Shown: positions 25,791-38,350 of the stretch, in pieces
Position numbering within the stretch: the first letter of the stretch is position 1
Layout of the letters: each line of letters begins with the position of its first letter
Assembly (NCBI GenBank): GCA_008711295.1
Contig: VUYV01000099.1
Coordinates: 3,162,509 to 3,226,508, forward strand
Length of the DNA stretch: 64,000 nucleotides
Origin: Anarhynchus alexandrinus
Taxonomy: Eukaryota; Chordata; Aves; Charadriiformes; Charadriidae
Direction: 5' to 3'
The notes under the pieces: model-generated
What the model saw: the letters and a program-made list of their open reading frames with translations, nothing else
Told to the model about the DNA's origin: nothing
Database searches by the model: none
Program-made: the position numbers and the translations under genes

Positions 25791-28700
25791 CCATGACGCT
25801 GCACTCCTTTCCTCATCACCTCATCAGAAGGTGGTATTCTTTGCTACCTGCCTTAAACAGGAAGGGCTGCATTTAGGAGTCAGTCTCCCCCTCCTATCTT
25901 TCAGTTTGTGGCTCTGTGTTCATAAGCATCTACAAGCTGTAAGCATAAAGTATGACCATCGCTAATGAAAGATGACTTCTTACAATACCTCCAAGACCAT
26001 ATGAACTGTGCAGGTTATAAACCTGCAAATTTATCTCCCTTACACTAAAATACTACTTGACTAGCAGCCACAGCCCTTCCAAATTAACTTCACTTACAAT
26101 TATTTCAAATGTTTTCACATCTTGCAACACCAGCACGGGGAATGGGAAGCCCCTGAACACTGTTATTCCCAGGTACCTGGTGCTCATCATATTCCTCACA
26201 CCCCTGGCTAGACAGCCTATCTTCAATTAATTTTTTTAATCAGATTTATCCTTGTTGCCTTCAGAAAGGCGTGGCGACCTGGTTCAGGAACGACACGCCT
26301 TTCTGAAGGCAACATATCCCCCCCACCAGTTGCAAGACAAACAGTTCTTCTGCTGTACTTATTGACGCTTATGGAGTGCACAACAAAATGTGGGGGTATT
26401 GTTATCATTTCTGAATCATCGCATGCTGGCACTCTAAAGAAAAGCAGTTCAACAGAGCTCCCGCTACACAGGACTGCTACACACACTACTAACATTAAAA
26501 CACTTTCAAAGACACTTCCCACTTCCATTTGAACACATCACCTCCATTTACATTCAGTTATTATGTTAGTCTATGCACCAAATGAATCCCAGTTGCAACT
26601 TCCACTAAGTAATGAAGTAACTGAGCATTTTAGAGCCACGAACAAAAGATTTTGCCATTTTTTGGATATTCTAAACCAGCCCTTTGTCACTGCAAAAAGA
26701 GAGCCTGACATCTGAGATATAAAATGCTCAAAAGAAGGCTGTATCAGTTAATCAAAAGAGAGTGATGACTGCAACAAACTTTATCAGTTCTGACATGGCA
26801 AAATGAGAGAAGGAGACCACGATCCCAGACTGGCGATTCCATTAACTCTTTGCATTACTATATTTCTATTTATTTTTGACCATTCACAGACTATCAATAG
26901 CCACGGAGTGAATAACAAGAGCAGCAGCATGTAGAGACCGCTGTTGTCAAGCCTCAGTTTTCAGGAAACTGCCTTTAGCACCTCCCCAGTCCGCTGAATG
27001 CGACTGTGGACGAAGGAAAAGAGCAGGCTCTGCTGCCAGCAGCAATCACAGCCTTTTTCTCTAACCCCAGAATTGCTTTAACGTTGTCCATGAGAAACTA
27101 AACTATTTAGACTCTGGCACTATCACAAGAACTTAATGTCATGGGAAATATAAAATCTATATGTATTTTATATAAACAGATCTTTCCTCTTGATTCCTCA
27201 AGTGCTCTTTCACTTTCCATTGTATCCAGCTCTTACAGACGTTCCTAATTCCCACTCACACACAGATTCAAGAGCTAATTCATGGACACTGAGGAGCAAA
27301 CTTTCAAAAACACATTTGTTACCATCAGGTCTCTTGGTATCAACAAAACAGGCGAGCAATGAGAAGCAGTTACTGGTTTCTCACTCTTTACATAAAAGGC
27401 ATGCAAAATTCTTGTTCTTGCCAGTTTGTCAAGTAGTAGTGCTGCTGGCCTCAACTTTAGTATGGGGGAAATTTTAGAGAAACATCTGGAGGAGGATGCA
27501 CTGACACAAGTATTAAAACAGCACCAACAAAAATGGAATTTACCTGAAAACATGTGACATGAGAACAAAACTAAAACACCTCTCCATTTTTTCTCCCTGC
27601 CTACAGAGAAACCGCATTTAACGGTCAGGGCTCTAAACTTCTCCCCAGAGAGGCCGAACTATTACTACTTATCAACTTGATAAAGCCGCTTTGATTATAC
27701 TTTGCATGGTGCAAGGGGAAAGCTTAGCGCTTTGTGTAACATGAAGTGCCAGGAACAATGAAACCTTTATGGAGGTTTGTGTACAAGTCAGTAGGTAATG
27801 ATTAGACTGACAAGAACTCAAGTCTGTGCACCGACCAGAGAAACTGTCAATGTGTAACCATCAACTGTGCTCACAACTCTGATTTTCTCCTGATAGTTCT
27901 GAGATCCCCAAATGGTCACAAGAGGCAGAATTAATGAAATCTATGATTTGCTGGAAAGCTCCTCCTTGATTACCCATCCATCAGGGCGTACAGACACGAG
28001 TATTTGCTGTCCTCTCACAATGGCTGACTACTTGCTCCTTGGAAGATGGAAGGAGCTTTGCAGAGACAGCAGAAGGGCCCATCTGCAATCTCTAGGTAAT
28101 AACCTACATGCTGGAGAAGGATGTATGTACCTCGCTTGCCTGGATCCCTAAGACAACCTGCTTTTTGTGGTGCAAGTGAAGGGGTTATTAAATCTTTCAG
28201 GTGGAGAGAAATGCTACCGAGACTAGCAGAGCAGCTGAGGTTTAGCCTCTTTGAAGCTGAGCCTGGGAGCTCAGACTGAGAACCAGCTGTCTGGAGAGGG
28301 AGCTGACGAATACATTCAGGTTGGGCAAATCCTTTTACTCTAGTGCTTAAACACCGAGGACATGGCACAAAAAAGGGCCCTTCTCACCTGCTGCACCCTC
28401 CTAGAGGAGGAATGAGCAACTGTCAAGAAATATGCCCTCTCAAAAGAAAAATATTAACTGTGGAAGAAGCATAATAGCTTCACTGGAAGGCAGGGAAATG
28501 AGGGAGCCTCTTCCCAGCAATAGTCCTTCAGCCACGGCAATTCAACCCTTGCACTGAGGAAGCCTCTCCCCTGACAAGTCACTCCATCTAGTTTTAAGGT
28601 CAGCCACCAGAGACAGAAAGCCTACCCACAGTATGCAGCTAAATACAGCAACTAACATCCATTAGTTGAAGAGCAGGAAGCAGCAAGGCGGCAGGCTCTG

Positions 28701-29289
28701 CAGCTGGGAGGGATGAGGAGAAGACAAGCTGGGCCCACCGCCCTTCCTGCACCTCCGGGGAGGAGGGAGCAGGTGATGTACTGGGTGCAGTAGCAACCTC
28801 AGACAGGTAACACCATCACGGCCTATTACTTGTCTATACATAGACGTGAACAACAGCTCAAGGGGCAACAACAAAGCTGCATTAATTGTATAATCCTCTG
28901 AATTATTCCATATCAAGTCAGTGGTTATCTTCCCATATTTTCCCTGTGTTTCTAACGGAACTCAGTGTCCCCAACTGTAAATTGCATCACGTTGGACTGC
29001 AAGAGTATACACTGTTCTCCGGCATACTGCTAGGAACCGCCACAAACACTGCTTAGTGTTGGAAACCTTGGCTACTCTGAGAAAGCAAACGAGCAGAACA
29101 TAAAACAACCAAAAACTTCTCCAGCTACATGGGAGACAGCTCATGTGAACAGTGGGTGAAACTACTGGAGAGAAGACCTTCCCAGAGAGTCCAAGCAGCC
29201 AGGAAAGGCTGGATGAGAACAGGGGAAAACAAGTTGACAACAATGATGAAATCAGTTTATCTTGCTTAGGAAGGAAAGAAGGAACAGTG
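25791..29289. other. Intronic stretch with one hairpin, no gene seen
   Basis: AT-rich intron apart from the inverted repeat at 26253-26314. The minus-strand ORF at 26223-26528 begins with a hydrophobic, signal-like stretch but lacks a splice donor in context and overlaps the hairpin. No other structure was recognised. Confidence 0.4.
26253..26314. repeat. Perfect 21-bp inverted repeat with 20-nt loop
   Basis: Positions 26253-26273 are the exact reverse complement of 26294-26314. The 20-nt spacer itself contains a small nested stem, cctg-gtt-cagg. Pairing stops abruptly on both sides (26252 against 26315 mismatches). A perfect 21-bp stem this close together is not expected by chance in 64 kb. 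No repeat family is recognised around it. It could be a small foldback element, a replication template-switch product, a hairpin RNA precursor or an assembly artefact. Confidence 0.9.
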
Positions 29290-29655
29290 GCAGCAGGGCA
29301 GGGGAGAACATGAGAACAGCCTTCAAGGATCTGGAAGGAAACTGCAAGATGAAAAGGAACTTTTTTCTTTTTGCATGTCATGCGAATGGACAAGAATTCA
29401 TAGTCACAAAACTGCTGAAAGGGAGTTTAATGTTTGGATGTTTGGGGTAAACCCCTATACCATAATCCCATGGTATAAATGTACTGACAGTTAAACACTG
29501 GAACAGCTTGCTGATGAAACGGTGGGCTCTTCTCTCACCAGAAGTTTTTAAGAACACACCAGACAAACATCTGTTGTGAACAGCTTAGAGCAATCCTGTC
29601 TGAGTAGAGAAAGGAAGGATGAAATTCCCTTCCACCACTATTTGCTATAAGTAGA
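29290..29655 (+). mobile_element. Ancient CR1 (L3-like) fragment, sense strand
   Basis: Landmarks of an old CR1 C-terminal coding and 3' region appear in order: agccttcaaggatctggaagg near 29319, then a degenerate block, gttaaacactggaacagcttg near 29491 (family: ttaagcactggaacagattgcc), agtttttaagaacacaccagacaaacatctg near 29543, and ttcccttccaccacta near 29626 (family: aaggtcccttccagcccta). The reading frame is lost. It is opposite in orientation to PTPRF and to most other CR1 copies here. Confidence 0.72.
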
Positions 29656-32076
29656 AGGCTCCTATCCCTTTTCAAAATTCAAGAACCCTAATTTTATTTC
29701 AAATTTTGCAGAAAAGTTTAGTCACGGGCACAGAGGTAACCTCTGGGCTGCAACATACCTGCAGGAGGACAGCTAAAGACTAAAAGACAACTGAAACCTA
29801 AGGCTCCTGCCAGGTGCTCCCGCACTCCTGTGCTCCACGGGGATGAAAATACTTGGCACTGATGAACGATGCCCTCATATTCTTTTAATGCAAACACATT
29901 TTACCTGCTCCAGAAGACGACAGAGCCCCAGCCCAGAGCCAGGCGAGCCCTCCAAGGTGCCCCGTGCACCTGGCAATGTCCCTTGCAAACGGCAGTCCCG
30001 CATGGGGCACGTGGGCATGTCCGCAGGCAGCCTGCCTCCTGCTGTATCCTTAAACAGACTGCAGCCAAACCAACCTCAGATTTATCTTAGATTATAGGAA
30101 TACTTTATGAATTCACAGCACTGTATCAGACTACTAAATCTATAAACTATGCAGGTAAAACTCCTGAGTAGCATAAGAGATAAATTGGCTGAAGGGAAAA
30201 AATTTCTGATGCAAGGGATCACATTAAAGCTTCCCTGTATTTTAAAAATAACCATTTAAAACAGTAATATTTTGGACCACTCATTTACTCATTATCTTAA
30301 TTGTAAAGTATCAATCATTTTAACTCAAAACCAGCAATAGCTTAACTCTTTCAGGCCTAGTAACTGGATTTTCCACAAGCGTACCACCACTATTGTTTTT
30401 TTTAATACTCTTGCATTCAACAGAAGAGCTACTGAAAAGGAAAAAGCTCCTGCTTTCATGACATTTAGAATCAAATTTTTGGCACAGACAAACTTTGTTT
30501 AGGTACATGTTACATGTCTGAAAGACATTCACAGCACTGCAGGTCTCCAACTTTGTTGTTGTTTGGTTGATTTCTTGGTTAAACAACCATGGAAATCTTT
30601 ATGATAGAAATAAATTCCTGAACAGCAGCTTCCTTAACTACTCTGTTTTAAACCAGACAGCAGCAAAAAAAAATAAAAAACTTGACTCTCCTAGCGGTTC
30701 CTTCTGTTTGAACCCCAGCAGCATTCTTTCCTACCCAATCAAGGTGGCATGCTACACAAAACGATGCTGGCCCCTAACGCTGCTGCTCTGCGTGGCGCTC
30801 GTGAAGCCCTGGAAAGCTGCGGCAGAGAAAAGAAAAAACGGTTGAATAAGTCTTCTTAACCACAGCGGCGGCCATTGACATGTGAAGAACTCCATCCGTA
30901 GGAACTAACTCTGCTCATCTTATTGCTTGTTTTTAAGGCTGCTACGGCATAATCTCAGTCTCTGGATCGATTTGGGTTTGCCCCGAAGTCGGGTACTTTG
31001 ACCTGGATGAACCAAGGGCAGCTTCCCATGACAGTGAGAAGCAAAGGCTTGTCATCTGCAGCTGCCAGGACACGACTCCCTCCCACTCGTGCCTAAGGGC
31101 TCCCCTCTCACAATCCTCAAGTCCTCCACAAAAGGCACAGCAGCATCTGCTTTTTTGTGATTTTGGTCAGAGTAGCTATTTTCTCTGAGCAGCATTTTCA
31201 CGAGGCTAACTCAGGTCCTGTTTGCTACTCGGTGAAACTCCCCATATGACCTGGATCTATTTAATTTTTAGCACAGCAAAAAGACCAACACTGTAATGCC
31301 CCGAAGTTCTGACCTGAGACTGGTGCTTATTATTCAATCAGGAAAAGAGTGTGAGCACTAGAATAGCCAGTTCTCCAATATGGAACTAAATCAGAATTAT
31401 AACTAAATAGGGTGGGTCTTTTTTCCATGCAAGAATCCATGGTAACAAACCCTCATAAATGGTCAGCGAAGGCAGATAAAAGTCAGCGTTGTCTAATTTA
31501 AGGTAATGCATTTTGTAGGGAATAATTTGAACCAATCATACACTTTTCTGGATTCTAAATTAACTGTAACCACTTGGGAAGGCACTGGACTACCTAAGTA
31601 GATGTTTTCAGTGAGCTGCTCAGTGCAGTCACAGTCATAAAAGGAAACTAAACATTAGGAAGTGCACAGAAATGGATATGGAACAATACAAAAATACCCT
31701 ATCGTAAAAAGGGAAGAGAATTTCTAAGGCAAAATAATCTAATGCCTGCATCAACTGTGACTTTGCCCTTGGACAATGGGGTTGACAAAACCCTGGAGAA
31801 CTGTCCCCGAGAAAAGACCGAGCTGGGATCTCCTATTTCATACTTGCAAGGGAAACAGAAGTTCAACTGAATGTAAAAGTGATAAATTCAAAACAGCAAG
31901 TCTTTTGTTTTAATAGCCACACAGCAGATAATTAACCTCTAGTCAGGGAGGTGCCCCAGAGCAGCAGCAGAAGCAGTAGTCTTGGAGAATCCCCTTACAG
32001 GACAACAGCTTAGGGCAGAAATGGCATTAATCAATGACCCCACTGTACTCTATACTATAATAGATGCATATTAATA
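29656..32076. other. Intronic stretch, no gene seen
   Basis: Mostly AT-rich intron with a modestly GC-richer part at about 29900-30060 and 30700-31100. No repeat family, exon or RNA gene was recognised. A leucine-rich minus-strand segment near 31960-31990 lacks a start codon and is rejected as an exon. Confidence 0.4.
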
Positions 32077-32165
32077 TTCATAGATTTTTAGGACTGAATG
32101 GTCCACTCTATCATCCAGTCTGACCTCCCTTCTGACATAGGACGTGTTTTAGCCAGCTCTTCCAG
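32077..32165 (-). mobile_element. Ancient CR1 3' end fragment
   Basis: The plus strand shows ttcatagatttttaggactgaatggtcca followed by catccagtctgacctccct and a diverged tail. This is the complement of the old amniote CR1 terminus (…ggtcccttctggccttaaaatctatgaatc). The same terminus is present in the opposite orientation at 55810-55915. Confidence 0.68.
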
Positions 32166-35100
32166 CCTCTGGTCCTTGTTAGGTTTTTCTCTGCTAGGTC
32201 AGAAGAGGCTGCTTTATGTGAACTAGCTCCCTGCTGTAATACAGAGACCGTAAGGAGGGTGTAATGCAAATTTTGGCTCAGCAAGATCTGGTGATAGAGT
32301 ACTGAGCTGAGATCTGAGAGTCAAGAATGAAATAAACTCTACAGTTGTGTCAAATAATCCCAGAGGCAGGAAATGGGAAACGCTCTCCGGGCACCCGCAG
32401 TAGGTCAGGAAATCTCATTCTCAGTCCTTCTCCAGACCCTTCGTTTCAGGCTGTCACTGCACTTTTATGAGGCCATCCACAAATGAAGTGTGGGGCTTTC
32501 CATGATGCAAATCAGCAATTTTTTTTTACGTTACAGATGATGGAATCACACCACTCCCCATTAGCTAACGCTTTTGGAATGGCAGTATGCTCAAGCCATT
32601 ATATGTTTTTAATCAATTCTGGACCAAAAAACCCCCAGGAAACAAACAAAAACTTTCTTTAAAAAAATATATCCTCACCTCTTTGACACTGAAAGAAAAA
32701 AAAAAAAGAGGATTTGTATTCCTAATTTTAACAGGGTTCAGCTTTTGGGTGACCCTTTCCTGGAAAAGGTTAATTCTCATGAACTGCATAGCTTAAATAT
32801 GGCTCAGTACAAGCACTAAGATCCACCCAAAAGGGATCCTTTCATAAAATAAGAACCTAAAACTTGGGATTTTATTTTTAAAACGTATCTAGTTTCCATC
32901 TAGTTTCTATATCGTTATGGAGTTTATGGAAATGAAGAGCAGCACTTCCTACTCTGGTGCACTTTCCTTCAAACTGATACCTATGTGGCAAAAACTGTTA
33001 AAAAAAAAAATAAATCTGTTTCGCTGTTTAAGAGCTAAGCAGTAACTGAAGTCCCCCCAGTGGACTCCGGGGAGGGAAGGAAGAGAGAGGGAGACCCATT
33101 CCTGTATGCCACCCCAGACCTGCGGAGAATCTGCGCCTGCTCCACCACCTCTACCCCTGCGCCCAGCAGCACTGGGGATCCCGCACTGGGACATCCAGCA
33201 CTTTTACACTTCTTAGCCAAGAACAAAAGCAGCCACGTTTTCATTTGTCAAAGCAAATTTCCTGCCAAAGCAGCAGAAACTGCGTCCTCAGATATTAATG
33301 ACAGCTGACAGATAAATAGAGAAGACCAGCATAATGGTTTAAAATGCCAGCTCCCCTCTGGGGCCTGAGCTATAGGTCTGTCTGCCATTCCCTGAGCCAA
33401 AGCAGGGCAAACTCTGCTGGACCCAGACAGTACACAAGGCCAGTAAAAGCAGTTGGTGACTACTATGTACAACCAAGCAGCTTATTACACTGCTGCATTT
33501 GTTTCCCTAAATGATAGTCTTGCAATGAAATAAAACAAGTTTCAACACGCGCAGGCAAAATTTGGTTCAGAGGAGCCTGGAACAGATCAAGTCTGATCTC
33601 TGAAGTGGCAACTGAGTCCTGCTCATCAGGGCCCACCACGCAGGCAAAGCCCTCTCTCCTCTTCACTCTGCTGCCTCCGAGAACACTGAACTTTCTCTGC
33701 AGCTCATTAAACAATGTTGTAAGGAAAGGGCTGCAGTGCACACTGCCAGTTCAGGAATATATTACCAGTATTGGAATCCATTTTAATAAAGAAGAACCAT
33801 CTGCCCCCAGAACTACGGATGCTCAGAAATGCAGTTTAAGGTAAAGGGCAACCACTTGGGTCAGAGATACTTGGCACAGAGGAGATCAATCTTGGCACTG
33901 TGCAGAGGGATAAAGAAGCAAACACCGGGAACACCTAACAGTGGGGTTCCTACAGAAGCTGCAGGCTGGACTAGCTGGAGTATTTAAAAAAAGTACATGT
34001 GTATCATGAAGCGGAGCTTGTGCCTTATGTGGAGAGATCATGAGTATAAAACTTATGTCCTCCTTCAGGAGATGTCACTGGGCTTGCTGATTTTTCTCCT
34101 ACTGCTGCTGTGCAATGAAGGAGTTCATCAATATGGGAAAGAAAAGCTTCAGTCCTGAAGGCAGCATGAGCAGAAACCCTTGACAGCATTAGGAAGTCTA
34201 TAAATCCCATACTTTCGTAGCCAGAGCCTTCCACTACTTTTTTCTATTACATTCGTTATAGTAAAAAATGTTGAGGTTTAATCTATTGAGTGTTCACTTC
34301 TCTGTTTAAGCTCCATACAGACCATCCTAAGGCTGCAAGGGGAAAAAACAATAAAGGATCCTTGCATCTGTGACAGATGCTGGGTGGTTTCTTCAGTGCT
34401 AGCAGGAGTCAGCACAGACAGGCAAGATGCTGCTGCTGCTCCAACAGAGCCAGCATGAGTGTGTGCCTGGGACTCACAGGACTAGAGCCTGGCACTTGCG
34501 CAGAGACCCTGTTTTCCTCCTCAGAAAACAGCAAGGCTTCAGAAAAGGGCTAGCGAGGGTCAGCTTAGGTTCCTAAGCAGGACCCCTACAAAACTGAATA
34601 AAACTAACAAACCCCAAGAGGCCACGGAAGCCCACAAACTATTTAAATTATGTCCACCACCAAGGGGAAAAGACAGCAGGTAGAGTTTGTTCAACAGCAA
34701 CACTCCTACAGGCAGCAACCCACAGTGCATTTTACCTATGCATTATCATGGATTACCAACAGTTCAGTGAGCTTTCTCCTGCCTTGGACAAGTCTGCAGC
34801 GAACGACAGCTCTGTTAAGAGAGATCAAGTACACAGGATAGAAATGGCTTCACCTGCTCATGTTGCTCCAGTGGGTAGGAGGCAGGGAACTGTGCTCTAC
34901 CAGGAACCTTTGTTGGCTCATTCAAAAGGGCAACAAATGTGTCCCAGTTTACACAGAGGGCAGAAGTAGTTAGTACAGGACATATTCAGTAAGACTTCCC
35001 ACTAAAAACCCTTTACCAGTAAAAACAGGGCTTTTGCAACTGGATTCTGGTAGCCAAACCTTTTTAAAAAAAAAAACACTGAGTCTCAACTTGTGTAGAC

Positions 35101-38052
35101 CTCTAGACTGTATTAATAGCATGAAACACTTCTTCAAAAAAGAAAAACCCAAGGTACTTTGTACAGAAGGAATAATATTCTATATACACTCACCACATGT
35201 GCTGGATGTGCTTTAAAAGTATAATTCTGCAATATTGATTATTTTTGCAGCCAAAACATTCCAAAACCCCCAACTTCTGCAATCACAGAACAGATTTTGT
35301 AGTCCCTTCATTTTCCGTCTCCACTACTTTCCCCCTCCCCATCAAATACACTTTACAGCGGGGCTCCATCACAACCCACCAGTAGACTTGTCTCAGTCCT
35401 GCTCTCTACAACATCTTTACAGCCACATTCCACAAAACAAGCAGCCCATACCAGGGCTTTCCAGGCTGGAGAAGTCACAGTGACGGGTCCAACTGCCATT
35501 TCCAAACAGCCCAAGCCACCAGCAGTATTTCTGGAAAGCCAATAGCCTCCATCTCACAAGCGAGCAATGGTAACTTGCGTTGAAGAACCTGCAGTAGAAA
35601 ACTTAAAAAAATGGACGTAGGACAGATGGTCTGAAAAAGACAAAATTTCAGGCTAATCATCCAAGCTAATTCCTTTTAGCTGACTATCTTCACATATGCA
35701 CTTGTTGCACAAAGCCATAGCAGAAGTTGCAGGAACAAGCCTACACTGGTGTCCAGAGCAGGACCAGGGAGACGCAGCTGCCGCTTCGGAGCGACCTCCG
35801 CCACCTCCCAAAGCACAGCCCCCCGCAGAAACCACAGAGACCAGTAAAACTGACACCCCCGGGGCTCAGAAGGGAATCAGATATTTAGCAAGATTACACT
35901 ATCTGCTAATCTGATTAGCCCCAGAGACTGCAGATAAACACAACAAAGAACAGCCGGACACCAGCTGTAAAACCCATCCAGTCAAGCAAATTACACAGCT
36001 GCCCAGAAAAGCTCAGCATCTGGGACCTGTCGCGTGCAATGCTTTTAGGGAAACGACAGACTCGCTGCTCTCACGTTAGACATGGGAAAAATGTGTTAAT
36101 CTGTTTACCTTAAATGGATTTAACCTCAATCTGAACAAGAGAGGACTGACACAGATATGTACGGCCAAGACACTCCGGCAGCAAAGCGCAGCGAACAGGA
36201 GGCGGCATTCCTCGACACCATTTACACAGGCTCGAAGGATCAGGCATGACACAGGTCAAACGAGAAACATTAAGAGATTAAACAAGCACATTTATAATTA
36301 GGTGTAATGTTGATTGTCTTCTGCCCCTGAAATGATAATCAGCTCCCACATCTCATCGTTGCAGCCGCCTGAGCTTTAAGCTGATGCTGAGAGTCTCCGC
36401 AGCCAGCCCCTTCCCAGCACAGGGAACGCACGCAGGGCTGAGGGCTTGCTGTAGGGAGAAGGCATTTAAAAAGAAAAAAAAAATAATTCTATATATCTAT
36501 ATATCAATATATAGCTATAGATATATAGCAGAATAGATGGATATACTTATATAGGTAGATATATATCTCAGAATTAGCAGAGAACCTACCATGCCTACCT
36601 AAGAGAGAATGGGCTGCTGAAAGGAGAAAGACAAAAGCCACCCAACTCGCTCGCTATACACCGGCTGCTACTTTTGCAAGCGCAGTAGGGAAGGCGAGGG
36701 CAGTACTTAATACGTCCACTTGACATTGTTAAACACAGGAAAAACAAAAGAAACTTGCTCAAGGACTGCGTTCATCACCGCCTGCCAATTATGGAAACAA
36801 AACTGATCAGTCAGGAGGACACAAGTAGCACCCCGAGTCGGCAGACCGCCGCCACAGAAGCACAAGCGCGTGCTCTTTGAAGCATCCCTTCAGATCAGCA
36901 GGCGTTATAGATGTACAGATGCAGGTCTAGAGTTCTCCAGCTACTCAGCAGTAAAGCGCTGCCCTCCCTTCCTAATTAGCAAACACTCTGCAGCAACCTC
37001 AACCTTCCCCACAGCTCTCACTTGAACTTTTGACTATCAGATTTATTTTTTTCTTCAAAATTCACCCCAAGATTCTCCAAGATCGAATTCTTACAAACAC
37101 TCATCTATGCTGAGAGAATCAGCTTGTCTTCCTCTGCTCAACAGGAAAGAGGAAAACCTTTATTTCAGGGTGACTCAGAAATAAACTGGGGCCAGGTGAC
37201 TCCCCCACCATCGGAGGCAAGGTCAGCCCCATGGTATCACCACAAAAACCAGCACCAGCAAGCCAGGACAAGGCACAAGACCAAAGCCCAGGATGCCCAA
37301 GGGGGCAGCAGGAGCTCAACACTCAGCTCGTTATTTCACAACGTTTTGGGGACGCAGGACAAGAAACAACAGTGTTTGAGGTCATCTCAGGAACATGGAT
37401 ATCCCAACAGCGTTACAAGCTAACTCTGGAAAGCGGCTATCACTCGAACGCAGACTGGGAAGGAATTGGGGTGTAGCAAAGTTCAGAATGACAGGGACAC
37501 CCAAAGGGAAAAGATAAAACAGTTCTAAAGAAATTGTCTAAAATATGCATTTTCTATTTTTATGGCAAACATGACTAGTTACTAGTATTCAAATGCAATT
37601 ATGTAGATGATGATTTATAAATAATGCAAAGCCCAGAAAGGAGAGATCAACACTCATTTACAGCATACCGCATGCTGTACTGAATAATGTTATGCACCAG
37701 CTTTCTCCATCCCCATAAAAAGGAAATATGGTCAAAAAGCTGAGAAAGAGAAGAACGATCACCTCCCGTGCCCCCTCCAGAAAGGAAGACGACATCGAAA
37801 CCATGGTAAAATACAAGGTAGTTCTATTCTGTACTACTTTTGTAGATAGAAAGCTTCACTTCTGCATTTCCAACTCACCCGCTGTTCTCACACGTGTTTG
37901 CAGAAGCTGCAAACAAGGTAAGAGGGAAACACACCCCCTCTCACCCCACTGCAACATGCTCTGAGTAGATGCCATACAGAAGCCAAGAGCATCAAAGTTG
38001 CTTCCCAGATTTCTTTTATGAAGTGTCCATTGCATAATGAAGTCCATTGCAT
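32166..38052. other. Intronic stretch, no gene seen
   Basis: AT-rich intron with moderately GC-rich patches (33050-33200, 35750-35880, 37100-37300). ORFs in those patches have no recognisable domain. A TA-rich hairpin-forming tract lies at 36467-36570 (separate entry). A 13-bp direct duplication (38025-38037 and 38042-38054) abuts the CR1 fragment that follows. Confidence 0.4.
36467..36570. repeat. A-rich and TATA/TATC-rich low-complexity tract with hairpin
   Basis: An A-rich run is followed by alternating TA and TATC-like units. Positions 36486-36501 pair with 36516-36534 with only a two-base insertion, so the tract can extrude as an AT-rich cruciform. It is typical intronic microsatellite material. 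Confidence 0.85.
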
Positions 38053-38350
38053 AAAGGATTGAATAATTTAAGTTGGAAGGTACATGCACAGGTCAGCCAC
38101 TCTAACCTCCTGCTCAGAGAAACATTAACTTTAAAGTAGCATTTAAAGTTTTAAGCAGGTAGCTCAGGACCTTGTCCGGCTGAGCTTTGAGTATCTCCCC
38201 AAATGAAGATCCCCAAACCTCTCATCCCCTGTTCCAACTGGGCGCCACTCTCACCATCAAAAAGTTTCCCCGTATAACCAGTTGTATCACCCTGGTTAGA
38301 ACCTGCGATTTTTGACTCTCGTTTTTCAGTGTGCACCTCTAGAAGGAAAA
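38053..38350 (-). mobile_element. Diverged CR1 3'UTR fragment
   Basis: The plus strand carries taagttggaaggtacatg, then ctctaacctcctgctcagag, tcaggaccttgtccggctgagctttgagtatctcc near 38164, tcatcccctgttccaactg near 38221 and a block related to the …gttgtatcacc… region of old CR1 3' ends. Order and spacing fit CR1; identity is low. CR1 sense is minus. Confidence 0.68.

Noticed and set aside
26223..26528. Minus-strand ORF of 101 codons with a signal-peptide-like N-terminus, considered as the PTPRF signal exon
   Set aside because: No good donor in the right phase follows the hydrophobic stretch, the frame runs through the perfect hairpin, and the exon at 61402-61486 fits far better.
31950..32000. 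Leucine-rich minus-strand segment (LLLLLLWGTS) resembling a signal peptide
   Set aside because: A stop codon lies a few codons upstream with no ATG between, and the candidate donor is weak.
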